NCBI GenBank assembly: GCA_934525065.1
Contig: CAKSYX010000001.1
Coordinates: forward strand, 124,001 to 188,000
Source of the DNA: an uncultured Eubacteriales bacterium
Lineage (GTDB): Bacteria; Bacillota; Clostridia; Oscillospirales; Acutalibacteraceae
Length of the DNA: 64,000 bases
Direction: 5' to 3'
The notes beneath the pieces were generated by a model that was given only the letters and a program-made list of their open reading frames with translations, was not told the origin of the DNA and made no database searches. Both the position numbers and the translations under genes were made by a program. Within the stretch, counting starts at the first letter, position 1, and every line of letters starts with the position of its first letter. This document shows positions 25,453 through 33,512 of this stretch, one piece after another.

Positions 25453-26901
25453 TTATTCGCCTTTACCCCAATTTCCAATATTCTTAAAGTTTTTATAAAT
25501 TCTGTCGATTATTTTGACAAAGCCATTTATAAAGTTCTTAAGAAACTTGACAAATGTTTCCCATATAGTCGTTTTTGCTTCCGAAATATTTTCAATCATG
25601 TAGTTGACAAGCTCGGGAACAAGATCATTGAGATTTCCGCAGAACATTCCGTCAATAACCTTAACAAGTCTGTCCTTTTCCTTTTGCTCAAGGACGGCAC
25701 TTGCATTGATACTGTTCTTAATACCGCTGACAGCGGTCGGATTTGACGCGTGCTTTCCAACAAGGTTGAGATAGATCATAAGATAGAGGAAAAGCTCAAC
25801 GGTATCTTTTGAATTAGCAAATCTGTATACCGGAGGAGTTACAAACTGAAGTTTACTTGTATTCGTTGGGTCGTTGTTATTTGCAACGAGATTGAAAAGG
25901 CCCTTTAGAGTCGAAAGCTCTTCTTCCGTGATTCTTCCGCTTGCGATTTTAATATTGAAAAGCGCCTTGAGCGGCTCGTACATGAACAGCGAATAAGTTC
26001 TTGAAAAAGCCCAAAGAACGTCAAGAAGATAATTGACCGGGCCGCGGTTGAGAGTAGTTGTAATAATTGCCCTCAGAAGGAATCTTGAAACGATTTTTGC
26101 GTTATAGATATCCTTGTCGGGAATCGGAAATTCGCTGAATTTTACACCGAGTGTATACAAAAGCGGTTTATAATTGAGGGTGCGGTTGTTACACCAGTTG
26201 TTTTGAATAAGTTCGCGAAGGCCACTGCGCTGCGCAATAGTATCATAGAAAGTGTCGGCATCGTCTTCAACAAGCGGAACCTCAAAAGTGATCGTCTGGT
26301 TCTTATAATTTTCAAAGAAAAGGTTGCCGATAAAATTACAGATTTTGGTCGCATTTTCTGCGGAATAAAGCTTGTTGCCGGAAATATGATTTTTAATGAT
26401 GTTAAGCAGCATCATGTTAAGGTTGCCCTTGGCGAGGGCAATATCGTTTCTGATATTCTCTTTCTTGAGAGTTGTTCCGCAGTCCGGGCAAGTGTTATCG
26501 GGAACGATTTCTTTCGGAAAACTCTTTTTGCAGTTAGGGCACTTCGGATCCTCAGATGACGGCAATGTTGACCAGAAAAGGTCTCCTGTACTGTGATAAA
26601 GAAAATCAAGGGAAAGACCGAACATATAAACATTGCTCGCAGTTCCGCTTTGAACCAGTGATTCGATATCATACTGACCGTCTTCATCTAAATAATCTTC
26701 CGGAAGAGCACTGCCGTCAAAGTTATAGTCCTTCAGAGCTTTTTGGAAATCGATTTCCTTAATCTTATCGGTAATGAGGCCGGAGAGGTCATAGCCGAAA
26801 TCGCCGACGGTGTTCCCATTGTCATCAGCAGCCAAAGCAATTGTTCCGAGCGATGAAACGGCAAGTATCAGCGAGAGAACGACACAAAATAATTTTTTCA
26901 T
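25453..26901 (-). CDS. Secreted protein of unknown function with an internal zinc ribbon
   Basis: 482 residues from ATG 26901 (AAAGGAG before it). A clear signal peptide ends near LGTIALAADD. At about residues 120-146 a CPNC-x16-CPDC zinc ribbon appears, which is unusual in an exported protein. The rest is rich in helices, with hydrophobic stretches (for example KALFNIKIAS and ELFLYLMIYLNLVG), and the last 35 residues form an amphipathic segment FVKFLKNFINGFVKIID. I recognise no enzyme motif or family. A TTGACA-17-TAAACT promoter precedes it and a strong hairpin follows, so it is a single-gene unit. It could be a wall-associated or membrane-interacting protein, but this is speculative. Confidence 0.7.
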   Translation of the reverse strand: MKKLFCVVLSLILAVSSLGTIALAADDNGNTVGDFGYDLSGLITDKIKEIDFQKALKDYNFDGSALPEDYLDEDGQYDIESLVQSGTASNVYMFGLSLDFLYHSTGDLFWSTLPSSEDPKCPNCKKSFPKEIVPDNTCPDCGTTLKKENIRNDIALAKGNLNMMLLNIIKNHISGNKLYSAENATKICNFIGNLFFENYKNQTITFEVPLVEDDADTFYDTIAQRSGLRELIQNNWCNNRTLNYKPLLYTLGVKFSEFPIPDKDIYNAKIVSRFLLRAIITTTLNRGPVNYLLDVLWAFSRTYSLFMYEPLKALFNIKIASGRITEEELSTLKGLFNLVANNNDPTNTSKLQFVTPPVYRFANSKDTVELFLYLMIYLNLVGKHASNPTAVSGIKNSINASAVLEQKEKDRLVKVIDGMFCGNLNDLVPELVNYMIENISEAKTTIWETFVKFLKNFINGFVKIIDRIYKNFKNIGNWGKGE

Positions 26902-26947
26902 ATAAACAACTCCTTTTTGCAAACATAGGGGTATTTTGTTCATAGTT

Positions 26948-26976
26948 AGTTTAACATTTTATCGTTGCTGTGTCAA
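26948..26976 (-). promoter_or_regulatory. Candidate promoter of the secreted zinc-ribbon protein
   Basis: Minus strand TTGACA (26976-26971), 17 bases, TAAACT (26953-26948). Confidence 0.75.
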
Positions 26977-27027
26977 CACAAAATACAATTGTCGATAAAT
27001 TTTTTCGTGATTTTTGACGTATTTTTC

Positions 27028-27056
27028 TTGCAAGATACCTATAAAAATGTTAAAAT
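27028..27056 (+). promoter_or_regulatory. Candidate promoter of the cytidylate-kinase-like gene
   Basis: TTGCAA (27028-27033), 17 bases, TAAAAT (27051-27056); the start codon is at 27101. Confidence 0.55.
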
Positions 27057-27100
27057 ATCAGCACAAAAGCAATTTTCAACAAACGGAAGGAGTGTATTTC

Positions 27101-27715
27101 ATGAGAATTATTACAATCAGCAGACAGTTCGGTTCCGGCGGACGCGAGCTTGGAAAAAGGCTTTCCGATGAGCTTTCAATCGCGTATTACGACAGGGAAA
27201 TTATCTCGGCCGTTGCAAAAAACAGCGAGCTTGATGAAGGCTATGTTGAAAGAATGCTTGAAACCGGTGGGCCTTCATCCTTTCCGTTTTCTTTCGCCCG
27301 CTCTTTTGCCTTCACCGATGTCAATCAACAAAATTACACTAAAATGCTTGTTGCGCAGCAAAGCTTTATCCTTCAGCTTGCACACAAGGGCGCAGATTTT
27401 GTAATCGTCGGACGCAGCGCGGATGTGATTCTGCATGAATTTTCTCCGTTCAATATTTTTGTTCACGCAGATATGGATTCAAGAATCGACCGCTGTATTG
27501 ATCGCGCTCCCGAAAGCGAGGAAATGACCCGCCGCGAATATGAAAAGCGCATCAAGCAAATTGACTCGGCGAGAGCAAGACACAGAAGCTTCCTTGCGGA
27601 TTCGCCGTGGGGCAAGATGGAAAGCTATCACCTTTGCGTCAACACGACGGGAAAAGAAATCAAAAAGCTTGTTCCCGGTCTCGCGGCCTACACAAACGCA
27701 TGGTTTGAAAAATAA
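27101..27715 (+). CDS. Cytidylate kinase-like family protein
   Basis: 204 residues from ATG 27101 with GGAAGGAG upstream. The N-terminus ITISRQFGSGGRELGKRLSDEL is the P-loop form typical of the cytidylate kinase-like family (PF13189), which differs from the classical GxxGxGKS. YDREII and VGRSADVIL are further family segments. It lacks the specific CMP-binding insert of true Cmk, so the substrate is uncertain; a nucleoside monophosphate kinase or another small-molecule kinase is possible. It stands alone between a promoter and a strong terminator. Confidence 0.85.
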   Translation: MRIITISRQFGSGGRELGKRLSDELSIAYYDREIISAVAKNSELDEGYVERMLETGGPSSFPFSFARSFAFTDVNQQNYTKMLVAQQSFILQLAHKGADFVIVGRSADVILHEFSPFNIFVHADMDSRIDRCIDRAPESEEMTRREYEKRIKQIDSARARHRSFLADSPWGKMESYHLCVNTTGKEIKKLVPGLAAYTNAWFEK

Positions 27716-27723
27716 AACGAATT

Positions 27724-27752
27724 GCCCGGCAGCTGCGGCTGCCGGCTTTTTG
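27724..27752 (+). terminator. Terminator of the cytidylate-kinase-like gene
   Basis: The stem GCCGGCAGC-type arms (CCGGCAGC / GCTGCCGG) with a short TGCG loop are followed by CTTTTTG. Confidence 0.85.
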
Positions 27753-27757
27753 TTGTG

Positions 27758-27772
27758 TTACTAAATTGTAAT
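27758..27772 (+). promoter_or_regulatory. Candidate response-regulator box A (before the TCS genes)
   Basis: TTACTAAATTGTAAT directly precedes a TGGAAA-17-TATCAT promoter (27772-27800). The same 15-mer with one change occurs before the ABC transporter genes at 29492-29506. Confidence 0.6.
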
Positions 27773-27800
27773 GGAAAGAAACCAAAAAGTGTGCTATCAT
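27772..27800 (+). promoter_or_regulatory. Candidate promoter of the RR-HK genes
   Basis: TGGAAA at 27772-27777, 17 bases, TATCAT at 27795-27800. The weak -35 beside box A would fit activation by a bound regulator. Confidence 0.55.
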
Positions 27801-27819
27801 AGCTGCAGAGGTGTTATGA

Positions 27820-28500
27820 ATGAACATATTTCTTCTTGAGGATGACGAAGCGATTGGCATAGGGCTTAAGTATTCGCTTGAAAACGAAGGCTACGAGGTT
27901 GTCCTTGCAAAAAGCGTTGCCGAAGCAAACAGAATAATTAAAACAGAAAATTTCTCGCTCTATATTCTTGACATAAATCTCCCGGACGGCAGCGGATATG
28001 ATGTATGCCGGCTGGTCAAGGCCAAAGGTGATTCTCCGGTTATCTTTCTGACCGCTTACGACGATGAAGTCAATGTCGTTATGGGTCTTGATATCGGCGC
28101 GGATGATTATATTTCAAAACCGTTCCGCGTGAGAGAGCTTATTGCACGAATAAAAAGCGTCATGCGCCGCTGCGGCAGCGACAAAACCGCGCAGGTCGTG
28201 CATCTCGGCGAAATTACCGTCAACCTTAATGAAGCAAAGGTCACTAAAAACGGTTCGGAAATCATTCTGACAGCAATGGAATACAGACTTCTGCTCACCT
28301 TCCTGAATAACCGCGGAAAGGTACTTTCAAGGAACAAGCTTCTTGAGGATATCTGGGACGTTGACGGCGATTTTGTGAACGACAACACGTTGACCGTGTA
28401 TATAAAACGCCTGAGAGATAAAATTGAAAGGGAACCCGCCTGCCCGACTATCATTAAAACGGTGCGCGGTCTGGGATACATGATTGATAATGAACGATAA
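27820..28500 (+). CDS. OmpR-family response regulator of an ABC-linked two-component system
   Basis: 226 residues. The receiver domain shows E7-D8-D9, the phospho-acceptor Asp51 in LYILDINLPDGSG, the Thr in FLTAYDD and the Lys in SKPF. A winged-helix output domain follows (KRLRDKIEREP ... TVRGLGYMI). GAGGTG precedes the ATG. Its kinase overlaps by 11 bases, and an ABC transporter follows 122 bases on, an arrangement typical of antimicrobial peptide sensing and resistance modules (BceRS/VraRS-like). The target boxes proposed are at 27758 and 29492. Confidence 0.93.
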   Translation: MNIFLLEDDEAIGIGLKYSLENEGYEVVLAKSVAEANRIIKTENFSLYILDINLPDGSGYDVCRLVKAKGDSPVIFLTAYDDEVNVVMGLDIGADDYISKPFRVRELIARIKSVMRRCGSDKTAQVVHLGEITVNLNEAKVTKNGSEIILTAMEYRLLLTFLNNRGKVLSRNKLLEDIWDVDGDFVNDNTLTVYIKRLRDKIEREPACPTIIKTVRGLGYMIDNER

Positions 28501-29488
28501 AAGCTTTAAAATTACACTGGGAGTTTCTTTTGCTATAACTTTTTTGCTTTCGGCCTTCTGTTTTTACTATGGTTTGCTTCCCGGCATAGTCTGTTTGCTT
28601 TGCGGCGGTGTGGCAATAGTTTTATTCGTCGTATACACAAAAAAGCGCTTCAAAAGAATTTCTGAACTCAATAACTACCTGTCGGCAGTCTGCTCGGGAA
28701 AATTTGACCTTGATTTACCTGATAACAGTGAAGGCGAACTTTCGATTCTGAAAAACAACCTTTATAAAATCATAACCATGCTCAAATATCAGAATGAAGC
28801 ATTGAAAAAGGACAAAGTCTATCTTGCCGACTCAATGACGGATATTTCACACCAGCTCAAAACACCTTTGACTTCAATGATGGTTATGACGGACATTATC
28901 AAGGATGAGCAATCCGCCGAAAAGCGCAAGGACTTTGTTGATATAATTCAATCGCAGCTTGAAAAAATGCGTTGGCTGATTTTGAACCTTCTTAAGCTCG
29001 CAAAACTCGACGCCGATACCGTTGAAATGACAGAAGAAAGGCTCTCTGCCTTTGACCTTGTTGAAGAAAGCCTTCGTCCTTTTCAAATTACGTTTGATGT
29101 CAGAGATATTATGCTTTCCAAAAGCGGCTCGGACTTTTTTGTTGAGGGAGACAGCGGCTGGCTTTGTGAGGCAATTTCAAATATTATCAAAAACGACCTT
29201 GAACATACACCGTGCGGAGGTTCAATTTCAATTTCTTTTAAACAGACAGCACTTTTCGGTGTAATTTCAATCACCGACAACGGCTGCGGAATTGACGAGG
29301 AAGACCTCAAGCATATTTTTGAACGGTTCTACCGCGGAAAAAATTCTTCTGCCGAAAGTGTCGGAATCGGTCTTGCACTCTCTAAATCAATCATTGAAAA
29401 AAACGGCGGTAAGATTGAAGTCAAAAGTAAACCCGGAAACGGAACAACGTTTGACGTTTTCCTTCCGATTTTTCACAGTAAGGACTGA
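28490..29488 (+). CDS. Sensor histidine kinase of the ABC-linked two-component system
   Basis: 332 residues from ATG 28490. Two closely spaced membrane helices (about residues 8-26 and 29-48) leave practically no extracellular loop, as in intramembrane-sensing kinases that rely on a partner transporter. Then come the H-box DISHQLKTPLTSMM, an N-box region, the G-boxes TDNGCGID and VGIGLALSKSI, and a C-terminal GNGTTFDVFLP. All catalytic residues look present. It overlaps the regulator gene by 11 bases. Signal input through the ABC permease encoded next is likely by family knowledge, but is not proved here. Confidence 0.92.
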   Translation: MNDKSFKITLGVSFAITFLLSAFCFYYGLLPGIVCLLCGGVAIVLFVVYTKKRFKRISELNNYLSAVCSGKFDLDLPDNSEGELSILKNNLYKIITMLKYQNEALKKDKVYLADSMTDISHQLKTPLTSMMVMTDIIKDEQSAEKRKDFVDIIQSQLEKMRWLILNLLKLAKLDADTVEMTEERLSAFDLVEESLRPFQITFDVRDIMLSKSGSDFFVEGDSGWLCEAISNIIKNDLEHTPCGGSISISFKQTALFGVISITDNGCGIDEEDLKHIFERFYRGKNSSAESVGIGLALSKSIIEKNGGKIEVKSKPGNGTTFDVFLPIFHSKD

Positions 29489-29491
29489 TTG

Positions 29492-29528
29492 TTACTTAAT
29501 TGTAATCTTTTTGTCACCGAATAGTAAG
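29492..29528 (+). promoter_or_regulatory. Candidate response-regulator box B with 11-base repeats (before the ABC genes)
   Basis: TTACTTAATTGTAAT at 29492-29506 is a near copy of box A. Moreover TGTAAT (29501), TGTCAC (29512) and AGTAAG (29523) follow each other at exactly 11-base steps, as in direct repeats bound by OmpR/PhoB-type regulators. A TATTATATAAG -10 region lies just downstream, with no good -35. Confidence 0.6.
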
Positions 29529-29610
29529 TTTAGACTTTTATTATATAAGCAACGAGCACGAAGCAAACAGTGTTTCGTTGCTTATTTTTCGTATGAAGGG
29601 AGTAACCAAA

Positions 29611-30291
29611 ATGAAAATACTCGAAATCAAAAATCTCTGCAAGACCTACGGAAAGGGCGAAACAGCTGTCAAAGCACTTGACAACGTTTCCTTTTCCGTT
29701 GAGAAAGGCGAATTCGTTGCCATAATCGGTCCTTCCGGTTCAGGCAAATCCACCCTGCTGCACATTCTCGGCGGTGTTGATACACCGACAAGCGGCAGCG
29801 TTGTCATTGACGGCACCGACATTTCAAGGCTTGACGAAACTGCACTCGCGATTTTCCGCCGCAGGCAGATCGGACTTATCTATCAGTTCTATAACCTCAT
29901 TCCGATTCTTACGGTTGAGGAAAACATGACCCTTCCCCTTCTGCTTGACGGAAAGAAACCCGACAAAGCTGTTATTAAAGAACTTAGCAAAACACTCGGT
30001 CTTTCACAGCGAATGACATTTTTGCCGAACCAGCTTTCCGGCGGTCAGCAGCAGCGTGTTTCAATCGGCAGAGCACTCATCAACAACCCTGCGCTTATGC
30101 TCGCCGATGAACCGACCGGAAACCTTGACAGCAGAAACAGCCATGAGATCATTGCGCTCCTGCGCCGCTTCAACCGTGAGCACGGCCAGACTGTCATAAT
30201 CATCACCCACGACGAAAGCATTGCCCTTTCGGCTGACCGAACAATCGCAATTGTTGACGGAAAAATCGTTAAGGACAGGGTGAACGGCTGA
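29611..30291 (+). CDS. ABC transporter ATP-binding protein (MacB/LolD-type)
   Basis: 226 residues from ATG 29611 (GAAGGGAG before it). Walker A is GPSGSGKST, the Q-loop lies in LIYQFYNLIP, the signature is LSGGQQQR, Walker B is LMLADEPTGNLD and the switch His is in IITHDES. This is the class that drives FtsX/MacB-type mechanotransmission permeases. The stop shares one base with the permease start (TGATG), so the two are coupled. With the adjacent kinase pair, a role in detecting or removing a cell-envelope-active peptide is the likely reading. Confidence 0.95.
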   Translation: MKILEIKNLCKTYGKGETAVKALDNVSFSVEKGEFVAIIGPSGSGKSTLLHILGGVDTPTSGSVVIDGTDISRLDETALAIFRRRQIGLIYQFYNLIPILTVEENMTLPLLLDGKKPDKAVIKELSKTLGLSQRMTFLPNQLSGGQQQRVSIGRALINNPALMLADEPTGNLDSRNSHEIIALLRRFNREHGQTVIIITHDESIALSADRTIAIVDGKIVKDRVNG

Positions 30292-32879
30292 TGAATATCG
30301 TAAATAAGCTGACGCTGCGCCACCTTAAGCAAAACAAAAGCCGCTCCGTTGTCACAACTCTCGGCATCTGCGTTTCGGTTGCAATGATCACCGCTGTTTT
30401 TGTTGCAGCATTTTCACTCATGAATCTTCTCGGCGACCTGAGCATAATCCAGGACGGCAACTGGCACGCAAATACATTCCTGAGTGCTCAGCAATTTGAA
30501 AAATTCAGAAACGATGAGCGAATTGACAAAATCGGTATTGAAGTTTTAACAGATGACTCCTACTTTGTCCTTAATGATAAAGGCGTTCCGACGCAAAAAA
30601 GCCTTTACATCAATCGCGAAGATAAAGGGCTCATGGATATGGTTGTTCAAAGTAGCTATGAAGGACGACTTCCCGAAAACGGCAGCGAGGTAATAATAAA
30701 CAGAAATCTTCTTGAACGAAACTTTCCCGGCGTCGGTCTCGGCGGAAAAATCACGCTTGCCGTTCCGGACGGTTTTTCCGATGAAAAAGAAGTATTCTTG
30801 TTTGATAAAAAGAAGACCGTTTCGTATACGGTCGTCGGAATAATGAACAACAACCAACCGCGTTATTTTATCACCCTTGCCTCAACCGCAGACATCGCAA
30901 GAGCTTTCAACAAGAACCAAGCGAATGTATATTTCACGCTCAAAAAGCTTGATTACAACAGTATACGCACCATCAACGCAATCGATGATGAATATAAAAT
31001 CACTGCAGAAAATGGAAACATACAGAAAAACACAGACCTTCTTACTTCAAGGTTTGCACTGTCTTCCGACAGCTTTTTCCTGACCACTCTCCTGCCCCTG
31101 TGCGCAATCTGTCTGGTGCTGATAATCATTGCTTCCGTGATGCTTATATACAATGCCTTCGGAATGTCGCTTTCCGAAAGAGTGCGTTATCTCGGTATGC
31201 TGGCAAGTGTCGGAGCAACAAAGAAGCAGAAAAGAGCCTCGGTATATTTTGAAGGTCTGCTCCTCGGCGCAATCGGTATCCCCGTCGGTATCGTTGCAGG
31301 CTTTGTCGGAATTGCAATTACGCTGTATTTTGTCGGTGACAAGATTATTTCATCGGGAGTTTTGTCAGAATCCGCAAAGGATGCCGGCCTGAAATTTACC
31401 GCAACGGTTAATCCCCTTGTGATTGTTCTCATTGTTCTTTTCAGCGCTTTGACAATTTTCATTTCACTGTATATTCCGGCAAAGAAAGCATCAAAAATCA
31501 CTCCGATTGACGCAATCAGGCAGAAAAACGACTTTAAACTCAAGGCAAAAAAGATTCGTTCCTCAAAGCTTATCCGGAAAATCTTCGGATATGAGGGCGA
31601 GCTTGCCAACAAGAGCCTCAAGCGTAACCGCCGTAAGACAAACATGATTACCGCTTCAATCGCCCTCTCCGTTATATTGTTCCTCTGCGTCAACTATTTC
31701 TGTCAGGTGCTTGTTCAGTCCAATGACTATGCAAAGGATGTTCCGTATGACATCACTGTCGGCGTTTCGGTTAAAGACAGACCCGAGCTTGAAAAAATGT
31801 TTACGGAAATTAAAGAAATCGATGATTTTTATAACTTCAGTTCAATGTACTTGGCATATACAGCAGAGGATAAAAAATCTCCGTTTGTTGACGCCGAAAA
31901 TTATACCGCGCAGTATAAAAACTTAGTCAAGAATAATAAAATCAGTGTTTATCTGACGGCGGTCGATGATGACGCTTTCAATCACCTTTGCAAGGATAAC
32001 AAACTTAATGCTGACAATTATTACAATCAGAAAAATCTGAAATGTGTCCTTATGGATGACTTGAGAAGAACCAACGGAAACTCCGGAATTTTTAACTCAT
32101 CAATAATAGGCAAAACCTGCACAAATGATTTTTATGAATTCGTCAAAGGTGTGAGCTTTACTTATGAAATCGGCGGCATTGCAAAATTTGACTCCGATGA
32201 TTACATTTGTTCGCTCAACGGAAAAGGTGTTTTCTCCCTCTATTGCCCGATAAGCGAGTATTTGAAAGTGTATGACAGGCTGAATAAAGAATGCATGGAA
32301 AAAGGCAGCAAAGAGGACATTGAGCATTATGAATTTTTCAAAACAGGCTATGGCATCAAAGCCCGGAACCACAGCGCCGTTGATGAACAACTGGTAGGTA
32401 TGCTTGATGAGGCAGGAACTGGATACACCTACAACTACTATGCTCAGAGCTATCAGATGATAAATGCACTGACGTTTGCACTTCAGGTCTTTGTTTACGG
32501 CTTCATCACGCTCATCACTATGATTGCAATTGCAAACATAATCAACACCGTTTCAACCGGAATTATGATGAGACGTAAAGAATTTGCAATGCTTAAATCC
32601 GTCGGAACCACACCGAAGGGCTTCAACAAAATGATCTGCCTTGAAAGCTTCTTCTACGGCGCAAAGGCACTCATCTTTTCAATGCCTATAAGCCTTTTGA
32701 TCTGCTATTTCATGAATGTTACAGTAGGCTCAAATACAATTCCGTTCAGCCCGAATCCATGGACATACCTTGGCTGTGCCGGTGTTGTGTTCGCAATAGT
32801 CGGCGTTTCAATGTACTACTCGGTCAGGAAACTGAAGGACGATTCAATCGTTGAAACGCTCAAAACCGAAATAAACTGA
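30291..32879 (+). CDS. FtsX-type ABC transporter permease with two 4-helix halves
   Basis: 862 residues. I see helices at about 20-45, 263-290, 322-350, 373-398, 451-475, 723-750, 786-808 and 823-848, so two FtsX units of four helices each carrying a large extracellular domain (about 215 and 245 residues). The cytoplasmic coupling segments ERVRYLGMLASVGATKKQKR and MRRKEFAMLKSVGTTPKGF show the usual family pattern. BceB-type permeases have ten helices and one extracellular domain, so this is a different layout, closer to duplicated MacB/LolC types. The substrate is unknown. It is the last gene of the unit and is followed by a perfect hairpin. Confidence 0.88.
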   Translation: MNIVNKLTLRHLKQNKSRSVVTTLGICVSVAMITAVFVAAFSLMNLLGDLSIIQDGNWHANTFLSAQQFEKFRNDERIDKIGIEVLTDDSYFVLNDKGVPTQKSLYINREDKGLMDMVVQSSYEGRLPENGSEVIINRNLLERNFPGVGLGGKITLAVPDGFSDEKEVFLFDKKKTVSYTVVGIMNNNQPRYFITLASTADIARAFNKNQANVYFTLKKLDYNSIRTINAIDDEYKITAENGNIQKNTDLLTSRFALSSDSFFLTTLLPLCAICLVLIIIASVMLIYNAFGMSLSERVRYLGMLASVGATKKQKRASVYFEGLLLGAIGIPVGIVAGFVGIAITLYFVGDKIISSGVLSESAKDAGLKFTATVNPLVIVLIVLFSALTIFISLYIPAKKASKITPIDAIRQKNDFKLKAKKIRSSKLIRKIFGYEGELANKSLKRNRRKTNMITASIALSVILFLCVNYFCQVLVQSNDYAKDVPYDITVGVSVKDRPELEKMFTEIKEIDDFYNFSSMYLAYTAEDKKSPFVDAENYTAQYKNLVKNNKISVYLTAVDDDAFNHLCKDNKLNADNYYNQKNLKCVLMDDLRRTNGNSGIFNSSIIGKTCTNDFYEFVKGVSFTYEIGGIAKFDSDDYICSLNGKGVFSLYCPISEYLKVYDRLNKECMEKGSKEDIEHYEFFKTGYGIKARNHSAVDEQLVGMLDEAGTGYTYNYYAQSYQMINALTFALQVFVYGFITLITMIAIANIINTVSTGIMMRRKEFAMLKSVGTTPKGFNKMICLESFFYGAKALIFSMPISLLICYFMNVTVGSNTIPFSPNPWTYLGCAGVVFAIVGVSMYYSVRKLKDDSIVETLKTEIN

Positions 32880-32904
32880 CCGACTCTCCCAATCACATAT
32901 CAAA

Positions 32905-32941
32905 ACAAAAGAAGCAGGCCGCTATGACCTGCTTCTTTTGT
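32905..32941. terminator. Bidirectional terminator between the permease and FTR-like genes
   Basis: A perfect 14-bp stem ACAAAAGAAGCAGG / CCTGCTTCTTTTGT with a nine-base loop has T-rich ends on both strands. It serves the plus-strand permease and the minus-strand FTR-like gene. Confidence 0.88.
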
Positions 32942-33139
32942 TTATTTCTCTTTATAATAAAGCATACAGTGGCAATACCCTTCAAAGTTCGGATCCCTGA
33001 CCTTTTCACGGAAGTCCTTACACATACATTTTGTGTCCTCGTTTTGCTCACGGATACACGGGCAATAGCCGCCTGTTCTTTTAAGTCCCTCTTTGACAGT
33101 TTCAACGACCTTTGCGTTTTCATTGAGCCGGATTTTCAT
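32942..33139 (-). CDS. Ferredoxin-thioredoxin reductase catalytic subunit-like protein
   Basis: 65 residues with the three Cys pairs of FTR beta: YCPC, CMC (in KCMCKDFR) and CHC (in GYCHCMLYY). The spacing is CPC-x9-CMC-x15-CHC, where plant and cyanobacterial FTR have x16 and x8, so the second pair is shifted as in the short forms of anaerobes. The Cys should bind a 4Fe-4S cluster beside a redox disulfide and pass electrons from ferredoxin to thioredoxin. It lies two bases after the thioredoxin gene, whose end supplies the GGAGGG ribosome site. No variable FTR subunit is in the window. Confidence 0.85.
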   Translation of the reverse strand: MKIRLNENAKVVETVKEGLKRTGGYCPCIREQNEDTKCMCKDFREKVRDPNFEGYCHCMLYYKEK

Positions 33140-33141
33140 TG

Positions 33142-33450
33142 TCAGCCCTCCAGGAGTGCAAGAATTTCTTCTTTTTCATGGTAGCCCGTTGTTGAGTTGA
33201 CGATTTTACCGTCCTTGATTCCAACAAGCATCGGAATGAACCTGACTTCAAACTTTTCCGCAAGTTCAGGCTCTTCGTCAACGTTAACCTTGCAAACGGT
33301 GATTTCATCGTGCTCTTTGGCGATTTCTTCAATTATCGGCGAGACCATCATGCAAGGTCCGCACCACGTTGCCCAGAAGTCAATCAACACAGGCTGTTCG
33401 CTTTTCATTACAACTTCATCAAAATTATCCTTTGTCAGAGTGATCTCCAT
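33142..33450 (-). CDS. trx: Thioredoxin
   Basis: 102 residues with the active site FWATWCGPCMMVSP, the conserved cis-Pro in RFIPMLVG and the usual strand order. It reduces protein disulfides in the cytoplasm. ATG 33450 has AGAGGT upstream. It is placed directly before the FTR-like gene, so the pair may work as a ferredoxin-driven thioredoxin system without NADPH; this is inference from the order. The 62 bases to metH hold a short hairpin (33477-33495) but no T tract, so co-transcription with the methionine genes is possible. Confidence 0.95.
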   Translation of the reverse strand: MEITLTKDNFDEVVMKSEQPVLIDFWATWCGPCMMVSPIIEEIAKEHDEITVCKVNVDEEPELAEKFEVRFIPMLVGIKDGKIVNSTTGYHEKEEILALLEG

Positions 33451-33512
33451 AATTAAACCTCTTTTCAATTCATTATTCGGCAGTCGATCTGCCGAGCCAA
33501 AGATCCCGGCAG

